DNA of 64,000 nt from Pyrenophora tritici-repentis (taxonomy: Eukaryota > Ascomycota > Dothideomycetes > Pleosporales > Pleosporaceae). Shown one piece after another: positions 20,906 to 32,800 of this stretch. The stretch covers positions 558,001 to 622,000 of the forward strand of contig NC_089391.1 in NCBI RefSeq assembly GCF_003171515.1, given 5' to 3'. Numbering within the stretch: position 1 is the first letter of the stretch; each line of letters begins with the position of its first letter. The position numbers and the translations under genes were made by a program. The notes under the pieces are model-generated. The model was given only the letters and a program-made list of their open reading frames with translations. It was not told where the DNA came from and searched no databases.

Positions 20906-22570
20906 TGGAGTAGACAGATCACGTTCGATGCCTTCTTTTGATATAGACAGTCTCTGCCTGAGTCAAAGTTGATGCCGAGAGATCGGCTCCGTGATAGGCC
21001 AACGACGCTCGTGAAGAAGCCAGGGATGTACGCCACCCATGTAAGCTTCATCTGTCCTTCTCCTGTCGGAGTCTTGACCTGGATAGTCGTTTCTCCCCAT
21101 TCTTCGACCTGAGTGAGGGCTCCTCCAGCGTATACACAGTCTGAAGGCCCACCTTTCTTTGTCAAGATCCAGTCGGCTCCTTTCGTATTCGTGACGTGGC
21201 AGTTCGAACCTGGATCAAGTATCCATCTCGTGAGCAGTGGTGGAGCTAATAGTCCTGTGGCTGCAGCAGTTTGCAGCACCGCATTAACGTGTGGCTTATC
21301 GCGCGCTGTCTGTCCATCGTCCATACTAATCATGGACGAGCTCTGGACCTCAGCCTGCGGCTTCGTCTTCTTCTTAAGCCCCCGCTCTGTTGCTCTTAGT
21401 GCATTGGCCATCGAATTCGACGTAGGACTGTCTCTAAGCTCTGTGAACTTATCCTGAATTGCCTTGTCTAGCTTCCAGTCCTTTGTCCGAACTGACTGGT
21501 TAACGTACAGGCAGTTATCGAACTTGTGGTTTTCCCCATCAAGACACCTTGTTATCCATGGTCCTGAGCGTGTACGAGCTCCTTGGCTGTTGCCACTACT
21601 TGCTACCTCGAGTGTAGCAAAGGTTCCAAATCCTGACGCGATTGGACGTGTACGTCGGTAGTACGATCTGAACTCCGCGATCAAATCCGCGATCAGCGGA
21701 AATTCTTCATCCTTCTGTTCCTTCTTAATAAGGTCTTGTAGCTGAGTAGCTGCCCAGCTATCATCTAGGCCTCTGATTGACAGGATAAACTCTTGTTAGA
21801 TATGGGAGGACCAAGCAGACGTGAGGAAGAAGGTTGTTGTATTGAGAGAACTACATGAAGCGATTATATACAAAACTAAGATGAGTAAGCAGGTGACGAG
21901 GAGTCACGTGAGATACAGTTCACAGTGTACTAGGTGAACCGAGGTGCCAGGCTGACAACTCTTCCTGCGCTCTATTGCCAGTCGTCTCTGGCATCTTGGC
22001 CTCCGTGAGGAGTCGGGTGATTGTCACCCACTCGTCAAACCATGTATCTAAGTTTGCGGTCTTTGGTCTCGTGCAGACTACTGTGTACCGAGCTCTGAGT
22101 TGGTGGTTTCTCTCTCCAATCGATGGACAGAGGTGCTTCTTTAGCGTTCTCAGCTGGCTATAGGCGTCTGCGCAATCGAGGATTAGGTCTAGGTGTTTGA
22201 CGTCAATTGTCTGCACGATCTCTAGGCTCAGGTTTCAGAAAGCCTTCTCCTTCGTGAGCCACATGGCCTCGTCGCGATCGAATCGTCTAGCCCATGAGTT
22301 ATACGTAGCGAGCTCTGTCGCTGTTAAGTCTGGGATGTTGATCTGCTCTTCTGTAAGAGGATTTCGAAATCTCCCCACTTCAAGCTCTTTAGGTCTCTCG
22401 TCTTCCAGCATCTTCAGCCTCTCTGGCGAAAGATCTGGGTTAACGTACTCCCACAGACCATTCCGGTCTGCGGATATCTTCCTCGTGAACAGCCATTTCG
22501 ACCAATCTTCTGGCTTTCGGAGGGTAACTGACGCTCTAGCCACCTGCATTTCATGCTCTTGAGTTGCCAT
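20906..22570 (-). pseudogene. copia C Gag and protease
   Basis: Starts at MATQEHEMQ (22570). Gag carries a C-H-C knuckle-like CLDGENHKFDNC. The protease segment reads WILDPGSNCHVTN, with DPGS where most copia proteases have DSGA. A TGA (from CGA by comparison with copia D) lies near 22233 and the solo LTR 21794-21957 interrupts gag. No stop separates gag from pol, unlike copia B. Confidence 0.85.
21794..21957. repeat. 164-bp solo LTR inserted in copia C gag
   Basis: TGTTAGATATGG...GGCTGACA, flanked by ACTCT (21789-21793, 21958-21962). It defines the LTR family also present at 13364-13710. Confidence 0.92.
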
Positions 22571-22684
22571 AACTACCTAGCTAAATATGCTCCTAGTGTT
22601 GAGTGTCGTCGTATCGACAGGTTGTCTGTTAGCTGTATATCGGGTGAACGCAGCGATTTAATTAAAGGCTTCCGGGCTCATAAC

Positions 22685-22837
22685 TGTAACGGGGTGAGGA
22701 GAGGATGAGGACTGCGTTGCATTGTGTAGCTATGGAGGAACTGCAGCTATATAGGTGTGTGTGATGAGAAAGTGTGGTAGCGATAGCCGTACCCAACTCT
22801 CACCCAAGTCGGTCTTGGCAAGGCCCAAACCGTTACA
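22685..22837 (-). repeat. 5' LTR of copia C
   Basis: 153 bp, same length and ends as the LTRs of copia D (45662-45814, 48342-48494). Inserted in the pogo transposase remnant that starts at 22838. Confidence 0.92.
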
Positions 22838-23755
22838 ATCTTTCCCCCTCAATCAACCCATACCCTTCAGCCCCTGGATGTTGTAATTTTCAAACCGCTT
22901 TCAACTGCTTACTCAAAGGCGTTATCCAACTACCTTCACAACAGCCAGGGGCTGCTATCAGTTAAAAAAGGAGAGTTCTTTCCTTTTTTTTAGAACGCCT
23001 GGATGTCATCCTTCAAGAAAAACACCATCCAAAAGTCCTTCACCGCCACAGGGATCTGGCTACCTGATCCAACGCCTATACTCAAAAGATTCAGCCGCGA
23101 TACCCCTGAGCTATCAAGCTCGGATGAGAGCTCAACATCAGTACTTAGCGGGTCAGATTAGCTCAAAATCAAGTCACTGATCCGTCAAACAACAAGGGAT
23201 GAGAGAAGTAAGGAGATAAAGAAACTCAACAGGTCACTTCATCATACCTCAACCCAAAATGAGTTACTCCGGCATGAGATCAAGGGGCTCAAGAATGCCC
23301 TAGTTACAAAAAAGAAGCAAAACAAGCAGAGCCACCCCTTTGATCTCCAAAATAATCAGGATGACGATCACGGAGGAGCTGTTTTCTGGTCGCCAAGGAA
23401 ACTTCGCCAAGCCAAGGAGCGTAGGGTTGAACAAGATCGTGAAAAGGATCAATTACAACTCCAAAAAGCTCATAGATCTGAGTTGAGAGAGCAGACTAGG
23501 TTAGACAAACTCCGGGTAACTCAGGAGAAGCGCGTAGAGCGAGAGAAGAAGAAGGCAGTAAAGGAGAAGGAGCAGGTTGAAAAGACAGCTGAACGGGCGC
23601 GCCAAAAAGCTGATCGCGACTCCAAAAAAGCCATCCAACAAGCCCAAAGTAGTAAGCGCAAGACTTCACAAAGCTCTAGTAAAAGTAACAAGCGTCAAAA
23701 ACGTGTTGTTAATGCTACAGAGGTGGGGGAGTCATCAGAGGCTGCACCAGCACCT
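22838..23755 (+). pseudogene. pogo/Fot1 (Tc1-mariner) transposase, C-terminal remnant
   Basis: In one plus-strand frame: LQPLDVVIFKPLSTAYS, the conserved DDE_1 motif of pogo/Fot1 transposases, then GLLSVKKGEFF and a coiled, Lys/Glu/Arg-rich tail (KAVKEKEQVEKTAERARQK, SKRKTSQ). Two TAG codons (22991, 23159) sit where tryptophan is expected, consistent with TGG to TAG. The 5' part with the catalytic aspartates is absent, cut by the copia C LTR. The frame runs on into the LINE at about 23755. Confidence 0.82.
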
Positions 23756-25309
23756 ACACGGTTTGATAGGAGACTAACTTTCAAGAAGCACGTCGCAGAA
23801 AGGGCGGCGCAAGCCAGGAAAGTAGCGAACCATCTCCGGAGCCTCGCCAACACAGCCCACGGCCCTCCAGCAGGATCGCTACGCAAGGCAGCCATAACAT
23901 GTATCCTGCCCATACTACTATACGGAGCCGAAACATGGTACGAGGGCAGGACTAAGAACCCACGAATTGCAAGGGTTTCCCGTAAACCCACGGTCAGCAC
24001 TAGGGTAGGCTGGCACCTAACCACGATAGATCAGGCACTAGTAGCAGCCACGAAGGCAATCCTCCCTGCGTGGAGGACAACACCAAACGCAGTACTGCTA
24101 AGAGAAGCTGCGATGCCGTCGGCACAGGTGGCGCTAGAGGAGGCCAAGCTCCGCTTTGCAGTTCACCTACGCACAATAGACGACAAGCACCCACTTACTA
24201 ATAGAACTACACTGCCACTAGTCATACGAGGACGCGCAGCGGGCAACCGACGGATACCAAGATCGAAGGTTCAGCGCGTAGCACAACTGCTACCCGCCAC
24301 ACCCCGAAACGTCCTAGCCAGCCCTCACTTTTCAGACGGGTCGAGGCAGGATCCAACGCAAGGGCAAGGAAAGGACATTGCTGCCCAGAATTTCACCATC
24401 TGGTGGGAGTCTCTTGGACAAGAGACAATCACTGTCTTCTCAGACGGGTCTGAACAACAAATCAACGGTACAAGGGTGGTCACTTACGGGTACGCTATAT
24501 ACCAGGGCCAGGCCGCCGTGGCGACTGGACAAGGCTCACTAAATGCCCTTAGCCACGTCTTCGATGCGGAGGCTATAGGCGCGTGCAGAGGACTCAAACA
24601 CGCACTACAACTCTCACTGCCTAGCCAGAGGGAGATTGTACTCTGCATAGACAGCACTTCGGTAATATGGGGCATACGCGGAGCCGCCCCTACCTCCTCC
24701 CAATGGGCGTTCCTCCAAATTCATGGAGCTATGGAGGCCTACAACGTGAAAACGCGGTGGGCGCCGGGACACATGAAGATTGTTGGAAACGAGCTCGCCG
24801 ACCAGCTGGCTGACAACGAGGCCAAAGACCCGCACCAGCCATACGGCATGGCCGCCTCCCCCACAAGATCCGGTATACGAACAGTAGGCCGCCGCCTCCT
24901 CGAACACATAAGGGACACTTGGTGGAAGGATAAGAGCAGTAGGCTATCAGCATGGTACACGCAATGGCAGCTGCCATACGATACTAGGCGCACGCCCGCA
25001 GCGCTATGGCTGCCCCGAAGGGTACTCGCGAAAGTCCTTATGATACGCTCAACGCATGGCGACTTTGAATGGTACCACCGAAAATTCAACCACGAGGATA
25101 CCTCAGAATGCCCATGCGGTAGGCCCAAGACGCCAGAACACCTAGTGTTCTGCAAGAGAGCCACAACACACTTCAAGAAGTGGCCTCTACGCCCCATCGT
25201 GCCCCCTCGCACAAGACAGGAAGGCCTAGCGTACCTCGCGCAATTAATAGACCAGCCACAAGAGTTCGAGACCTTCGTGAAGGTAACGAACTCCTTCTAT
25301 GACGAGTGA
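23483..25309 (+). pseudogene. chimeric ORF: pogo transposase tail fused to LINE RNase H
   Basis: 608-codon ORF. The first 90 or so residues are the basic tail of a pogo transposase. From FDRRLTFKKHV the frame is Tad1-like LINE ORF2: RT thumb region (LLYGAETWYEGRTKNP), RNase H (TVFSDGSEQ, FDAEAIGA, CIDSTSVIW, GNELADQLAD) and a terminal cysteine knuckle (CPCGRPKTPEHLVFC). The LINE is 5'-truncated, so this fusion came from insertion into the transposase gene, apparently in frame. The same LINE family is at 42122-49110. Whether it is expressed is unknown. Confidence 0.85.
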
Positions 25310-25935
25310 TTTCTATTTTTGAATTTCACTAAGACCCGCTGAATTCCTTGGCATTGTTCAGTGTAGGATTCGCGGCAAAACGCCGCATAGATGTGTCAGA
25401 TAATAGCACTGTTGAAGATGAGAGCGTACAGACGCTGGGTTAGACTAGCGCGACCTGGCATCTGTGAGAGCCAATCGGATCACAGGAAGGCTTGGCACCC
25501 CCCCAGGTGTGCCCACAACCGTAGACAGAACCAACACACAATCAATCATCAACATCATCACCATTATTACCTATTTCATCAGTATTCCAGATGAGAGCGA
25601 ATATCTGACAAGATGCCACAACCCACACGCTCTCTCTCAAACCTTTTATTATATCTCAAATTGCCTCTTGTTACTTTTTCGTTTCTCTCTCTAAAAAGCA
25701 GTTACTGTACTGCATCGATCAAAGGTGCAAGCCACGAAATACTAGAATATTGTAGGAAAACGGCTTCAAATGGCGGGAGTCCTTTTCACGAACATGTATA
25801 TAGGCAGGACATCACTCCCCTTAGATACAAAACACCTAGGAATAGGTTCCACGAGGCAAGTGCGACAACACTATAAGACCACGGCGGGACCCGCCCGAAT
25901 ACCCTATGGGAGGTTACAGATAGGGCGTTAAACCA
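25310..25935 (+). mobile_element. LINE 3' UTR and tail, with a solo LTR
   Basis: 3' UTR of the LINE above. Near 25900-25950 it reads CTATGGGAGG...GGGCGTTAAA followed by CAATCAACATCAACATC, matching the 3' end of the minus-strand LINE near 42140-42190 (GTTAAACAATACATACATA). Confidence 0.7.
25394..25610 (+). repeat. solo LTR of copia B family
   Basis: 217 bp, the reverse complement of the copia B LTR with a few changes. Flanked by AGATG (25389-25393, 25611-25615). Confidence 0.93.
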
Positions 25936-26107
25936 CAATCAACATCAACATCAACCAGCACCTACACCAGTAACTACCTGCAGCGGCCGGAACATCAAGT
26001 TACCGAGTAAATACAAGTAGCACAAGTTGATCACAAGCATCCAATTACTACAGCACCACAAATTATTGTGATAATAGCTTTTGTGGGTGGCTCTACAGCC
26101 TCATTTT

Positions 26108-26278
26108 TGTCGAGACGCGGTGAGAGCCTTCACTAGTATTCACGGTGAATCAGGCTTCCCGTGCTCTGATTGGCCAGGCACTGATTAGTCAGCTGCTCCG
26201 TGCGCGCATCATAGATATCTCCCTCCTCCCGTAGCTCCAATACAACAGTTCACACACGTTTCTCCACCTTCATCAATT
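26108..26278 (-). repeat. dispersed repeat, copy 2 (inverted relative to 16802)
   Basis: Begins TGTCGAGACGCGG; reverse complement of 16802-16973. It lies 340 bp upstream of the NRPS start, so it is part of the likely NRPS promoter region. 26279-26621 shows no other feature. Confidence 0.72.
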
Positions 26279-26621
26279 TTGTTCGACTTTTCGTGTTGTT
26301 GGGGTTGCGCATTGCTCCGATCCGCGCATTGCGCGCACGGACACGGTAGTTACGTACCAACCTAAACAGATGCTTCGGAACGGTTCGGACCGCGGAAAAC
26401 ATAACTCGGTTACAACGATCTGAATGACTTTCGGAATTAGCAAAAACCACACAGACTTACAAATACCAAGACTACGGAAACGCTCAATAGATTCATAATT
26501 ATATAGAGTTTGCAACATGCCATGTTAGGGGGAGTAGCAAAAGAAAATCCTAACAAAAACAAAATTTTACCAAAAACAGGAATCAACTATATCAGTACCG
26601 GACTCCAGACAACATTCTGCT

Positions 26622-29600
26622 ATGACCGATAGCTCGAGTTTAAGAGAAATATGGCACTTGAACAGCGATGTACCCACAGCTGTGGAGCGGTGCGTGCACG
26701 AGCTGTTTGCAGACCAGGCAAAAGAACAGCCTCAGGCGCCGGCCATCTGTGCGTGGGACGGCGAAATGACATATGGCGAGCTGGACGAGCTATCAAGCCG
26801 ACTAGCTAGGCATCTTGTTAAGGTGGGGGTAGAGGTGGAAGACGTTGTTCCTCTCTGCTTTGAGAAGTCAATGTGGACAGTGGTAGCTATGCTCGCTGTG
26901 CTCAAGGCTGGCGGCGCGTTCGCACCCCTTGATCCCGATTACCCAGCCAGCCGGCACGATGAGGTCTTCCGTCAGACTAAGGCCAGGGTAGTGCTAGCCT
27001 CAGACCAGCACGCGACGCTTTGCAACGGTAACAACCGCATTGTCGTGGTGGTTAGTAGGGCCTCTTTAGATGGATTGACAAGCGCAAGCGACAAGACCAA
27101 CGCGATAGCAAGGCCAAGTAATATTGCGTACGTCATGTTCACTTCAGGCAGCACAGGAACACCCAAGGGAGTCGTCTTAGAACACAGAGCAATTTCGACA
27201 AGCTGTCTCACCCATGGAGAGGCGTTTGGCTTCTCGTCTAGCACTCGAAGCCTTCAGTTTGCCGCTTACACCTTTGACGCGTGTATTACGGAGATTATTA
27301 CAACTCTCTTATTTGGCGCATGTATTTGCATTCCCTCTGAGTTGGATAGACGCAACGACTTATCGAATACTTCAAATGCCTTAGGAGTAAGCTGGGCATT
27401 GCTTACGCCAACGGTTGCACGAACACTTGACCCAAAAACAGTTTCATCGCTTAGAACCTTAGTGCTTGGGGGTGAGCAGGTAAACAGTATTGACTGGGAA
27501 AGGTGGAGTCATCTTGAAAAGCAGATCAATACGTATGGTCCTACAGAGTGCAGCGTTTGGTGCACATCACACTCTAATGCCGCTGGTTTCACGTCAGGAA
27601 CGATTGGAAGGCTAATTGCTTCTATGGGTTGGGTAGTGGATTCAAACGACCACAACAAGCTTGCCCCGCTCGGGTCGGTTGGCGAGCTGCTCGTCGAAGG
27701 GCCGATCCTGGCGCGTGGATACCTGGGCGACGCAGAGAAGACGGCGGCCGCCTTCATCCAAGACCCGACCTGGCTGTTGGAGGGCTCTGGAGAGCACGTA
27801 GGCCGACACGGGAGGCTGTACAAGACCGGCGACCTAGTACACTACGATGCAGACGGCAACCTGGTGTATGTGGGACGCAAGGACGTGCAGGTCAAGGTGC
27901 GCGGGCAGCGGGTGGAGTTGGGGGAGATTGAGCATCATGTGCGCGAGTGCATGCCGGAAGTGGAGCGTATGGCAGCAGAAGTAATCATGCCAGGAAACGA
28001 CAAAGACAAGGCGACTGTGGCCGTCTTTGTGCAACAGAAAGAGGAAGAGGCTTCCGCTGGAGACGGCTCCTCTGCACGGGTTTTCTTCCCCTCCCAGGTG
28101 GACAGCCAGCTCAGCCAGCGGCTGCCTAGCTACATGGTACCCGGAGTCTACTTTGCGGTCGCGCAGCTTCCCATGACAACGTCGGGCAAGACGGACCGCA
28201 AGCGGCTGCGCGAGATCGGGTCCGCGTTCTCAGCTCAACAGCTGGCAGAGCTACTCACACGAAGCCAGGGACCGAAGCGGCAGCCGTCGACAGAGCAGGA
28301 GAGGGCGCTGCAGAAACTGTGGGCGCGGGTTCTCGACATCGACGCCGACAGCATTGGGCTGGACGACAGTTTCTTTCGCCTAGGCGGCGACTCGATTGCG
28401 GCCATGAGGCTGGTGGCCGAGGCGCGTCAGGAGGCCATTCATCTCACGGTGGCAGGCGTCTTCCAGCACCCAAAGCTCGTTGACTTGGTTGCTTGGACTG
28501 AGGCAAAAGTTCCAGCGACAGCGCAAAGCATCGCCCCCTTCTCCCTACTCGACTCTGCCTCGGATGCAGACACAATACGCATCCAGGAAGAAGTGGCCGC
28601 CATCTGCGGCATAAACAGAGATCTTATTGAGGACATCTACCCGTGCTCACCGCTTCAGGAGGGCCTAATATCGCTCACGTCAAAGCGGGCGGGTGACTAC
28701 ATCATGCAGAGTGTACTAGAGCTGTCAGTCAACACAGACGAAAGCGCTCTACGAGCGGCTTGGGAGCAGGTTGTGAAGCAATCGGTGGTGCTGCGCACGC
28801 GCATCGTGCAGCACGGCCGATTGGGTCTTCTGCAGGCTGTGGTAGCAGGCGATATACAGTGGGCGGAAGCAGACCATCTGGGAACGTACCTGGCGGAGGA
28901 CAAAGCAGCGTCCATGCAGCTGGGCGATCGTCTGGCACGCTATACTTTAGTCAAGGAGCCAGAGGGTAGAAAGCGCTGGCTTGTGTGGACAATGCACCAC
29001 GCTCTGTACGACGGCTGGTCTCTGCCTCGCATCGTGACCACCGTAAAGAAAGCATACAATGGTGGTGTTCTTGAGCAGCGGCCAGGCTTTAACACCTTCA
29101 TCCGGTACCTTAGTCAGCAAGATCAGGAGGCCACTACCAACTACTGGCAAACCACACTCGCCGGCTGCGAGGCGACAATGTTCCCGTCACTTCCCCCATC
29201 AATACATCAGCCAGTCGCAGATGCGATATTGGAGCACCAATGTCCGCCGCTCCCCAGGACAATGGCATCCGATACCACTACATCAACGCTGATCCGCGCG
29301 GCGTGGGCCATCGTAGCTGGTAATTACACCAGGTCGGATGATGTCGTGTTTGGAGTTACAGTGACGGGTCGCAATGCACCAGTAGTAGGCATTGAAGCTA
29401 TAGTGGGCCCGGCAATTGCGACGGTGCCTGTGCGGGTGCGTTTGCCAGGAGACTGGACTGTACCAGCCCTCCTTGCTGCTGTGCAGCAACAGGCAACCGA
29501 GATGATCCCATACGAGCAAACAGGATTGCAGCGGATCGCCAAGATGGGAACGGATGCGCAGCACGCCTGTGGATTCCAAACGCTGCTGGTAGTGCAGCCA

Positions 29601-29870
29601 GCTGATGAAGATCTGGAAAGCGACAAGTCACTGGGAAGGTGGCAGACCAAGCCAGAGCTGCAGGACTTCACGACGTACGCACTGATGGTGCAGTGCACGC
29701 TGGCTGCAGAGCGAGTGCTCATCACTGTTAGCTTTGATCCACGAGTCATTGAGCAGTGGCGTGTGCAGAGGATGCTGTGTCAATTTAGCTCCGTCATGCA
29801 GCAGCTGGCGAGAGCGGACTTGAGCATCAAGGTCGATGATATTCATCTGCTTACACATGAAGATAGACAA
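26622..29870 (+). other. NRPS module 1 and following condensation domain: A1-T1-C1
   Basis: A1 about 26660-28210, T1 about 28290-28490 (LGGDSI at 28382), C1 about 28610-29860 with intact MHHALYDGW. Specificity-pocket residues alignable to GrsA: D235 A236 T239 V299 G301 T322 V330 W331 K517; position 278 was not assigned. No epimerisation domain, so residue 1 should remain L (or achiral). As a starter module it has no preceding C domain. Confidence 0.88.
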
Positions 29871-32800
29871 CAGCTGTGGACATGGAACAGCGATGTACCC
29901 ACAGCTGTGGAGCGGTGCGTGCACGAGCTGTTTGCAGACCAGGCAAAAGAACAGCCTCAGGCGCCGGCCATCTGTGCGTGGGACGGCGAAATGACATATG
30001 GCGAGCTGGACGAGCTATCAAGCCGACTAGCTAGGCATCTTGTTAAGGTGGGGGTAGAGGTGGAAGACGTTGTTCCTCTCTGCTTTGAGAAGTCAATGTG
30101 GACAGTGGTAGCTATGCTCGCTGTGCTCAAGGCTGGCGGCGCGTTCGCACCCCTTGATCCCGATTACCCAGCCAGCCGGCACGATGAGGTCTTCCGTCAG
30201 ACTAAGGCCAGGGTAGTGCTAGCCTCAGACCAGCACGCGACGCTTTGCAACGGTAACAACCGCATTGTCGTGGTGGTCAGCGAAGCAGCTATCCTTCAAC
30301 TATCCAGCGATGCCAGCAGGAGAAACCTTGTCCGGGCAAAAGCACAGCCAACTAACCCTGCCTACATCATCTTTACATCCGGCAGCACAGGAATACCCAA
30401 GGGTGTGGTAATTGAGCATCGGGCGGCTTCTACAAGCTGTTTAACACATGGGAAAGCGTTTAACCTCACGAAAAACGCAAGATTCTTTCAATTTGCCTCG
30501 TACACCTTTGACGTGTGCATCACGGAGATCATAACAACTCTCTTAATGGGAGGCAGAATTTGTGTCCCCGCAGAAAGCATGAAACTAGACCGTCTTGCCG
30601 AAACAATTACCCTTCTTAACGTTAATTGGGCATATCTTACGCCAACGGTTGCACGAACACTTGACCCAAAAACAGTTTCATCGCTTAGAACCTTAGTGTT
30701 TGGGGGTGAGCAGGTAAACAGTATTGACTGGGAAAAGTGGAGTCATCTTGAAAATCGGGTTAACGCTTATGGACCTACCGAGTGTAGTGTGATATGTAAC
30801 TCTTTTTCCGGTCTAGAAGGCTTCTACACAGGTTTAATTGGTAAGGCGATCGGGTCGGTCAGCTGGGTAGTGGATCCAAACGACCACAACAAGCTTGCCC
30901 CGCTCGGGTCGGTTGGCGAGCTGCTCGTCGAAGGGCCGATCCTGGCGCGTGGATACCTGGGCGACGCAGAGAAGACGGCGGCCGCCTTCATCCAAGACCC
31001 GACCTGGCTGTTGGAGGGCTCTGGAGAGCACGTAGGCCGACACGGGAGGCTGTACAAGACCGGCGACCTAGTACACTACGATGCAGACGGCAACCTGGTG
31101 TATGTGGGACGCAAGGACGTGCAGGTCAAGGTGCGCGGGCAGCGGGTGGAGTTGGGGAGATTGAGCATCATGTGCGCGAGTGCATGCCGGAAGTGGAGCG
31201 TATGGCAGCAGAAGTAATCATGCCAGGAAACGACAAAGACAAGGCGACTGTGGCCGTCTTTGTGCAACAGAAAGAGGAAGAGGCTTCCGCTGGAGACGGC
31301 TCCTCTGCACGGGTTTTCTTCCCCTCCCAGGTGGACAGCCAGCTCAGCCAGCGGCTGCCTAGCTACATGGTACCCGGAGTCTACTTTGCGGTCGCGCAGC
31401 TTCCCATGACAACGTCGGGCAAGACGGACCGCAAGCGGCTGCGCGAGATCGGGTCCGCGTTCTCAGCTCAACAGCTGGCAGAGCTACTCACACGAAGCCA
31501 GGGACCGAAGCGGCAGCCGTCGACAGAGCAGGAGAGGGCGCTGCAGAAACTGTGGGCGCGGGTTCTCGACATCGACGCCGACAGCATTGGGCTGGACGAC
31601 AGTTTCTTCCGCCTAGGCGGCGACTCTATCACAGCTATGCAGGTCTCTTCGAGCGCTCGTGCGGCTCACATCTCTATCTCGACTCACGATATTCTCCAGC
31701 ACAAAACCATTGGCCGTTTAGTTCGCCATATATCATTAAAGCCTGCTCCTTCTCAACTAGTCATCCAGGATCCAGTAAACAGGGGCTTTGGCCTAACGCC
31801 AATCCAGGAGCTGTACTTCCGGCTAGAGAGTAGCGGTAGAGCTTGCTTTGATCAATGCTTTTTACTGGAAGTTAGTAGCTCAGTAAACATGGAATCGTTG
31901 CGTATAGCGTTTAAAACCCTTGTTCAACGGCACTCTATCCTACGAGCTCAATTTAGCCAAAGAACTGGAGGTGGGTGGCAGCAGCACATTTGCGATCGCG
32001 CTGACGACTCCTTCACCATCGAGTACGTGCAATCCACGGATCAAGATGACTTTTTACGCGCTATGCTTCAGAGTCGGAGCCAGCTAGACATTCAGAAAGG
32101 ACCAATCTTAGCAGCAGCCTTGTTTGATGAGGACCAGCGCCAATTACTATTTATCACCGTTCACCATCTAGTAATTGATCTAGTCTCGTGGCGAGTGCTT
32201 CTTGAAGAGCTGGAGGACCTGCTCATTTCGCGGGAGCTTCCTGCTGCGCCTCCTATTCCCTTTCAGGCCTGGCAGGCTCTCCAAGCTAAACACGCTAACA
32301 CGCACGGGTGTTCTGGTGGCATAATCCAAGCTGAGATGGATTCTAAACAGCTAATACTCTCCTACTGGGGCGTACAGCCCGGGACTATCTTACACAGAAG
32401 TACAGTATCAAAGGGCTTTGCACTTGATAAGTGTACAACCTCTGCCATTCTTGGATCCTGCAACAACGCATTCCAAACACGTCCTGTAGAGCTAATTCTT
32501 TCTGCTCTAATTCACTCCTTTGCTGCTGCCTTCCCGGACCGAGCCCTGCCTACTATCTTCAACGAGAGCCACGGTCGCGAGACTTGGGACAGCGGCATTG
32601 ATCTTTCGCGAACTGTGGGATGGTTTACAAGCATGTTCCCAGTTCAAGTGCCAAACTATACTAGGCATAATATGCTCAATGTCATCCGCCATACCAAAGA
32701 CAGCATGCGCCAGTTTAACGACAATGGCAGGTCATACTTTGCTTCACAGTTCACAGATAACGATACTGCCAATACATTCGCATCTATGTTCCCAGTAGAG

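Larger units (their letters stand above)
17766..22837 (-). mobile_element. Ty1/copia retrotransposon C, 3'-truncated, with four nested insertions
   Basis: The 5' LTR is at 22685-22837 (153 bp, TGTAACGG...CCGTTACA). A primer-binding site matching the anticodon arm of initiator Met tRNA follows directly. Gag and Pol form one continuous frame (gag near 22570 to RNase H near 17770) interrupted by a 164-bp solo LTR, a 202-bp foldback, a 162-bp MITE and a 70-bp LTR-like element. Removing each with one TSD keeps the frame. Point stops (CGA to TGA in gag; CAG to TAG near 18968 and 17882) indicate decay. The 3' LTR is missing. Internally deleted relative: copia D at 45662. Confidence 0.9.

Noticed and set aside
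27509..27823. recurrent antisense ORFs inside the NRPS A domains (also 30824, 35478, 40053)
   Set aside because: They repeat only because the A domains repeat; the sense strand has full domain motifs.
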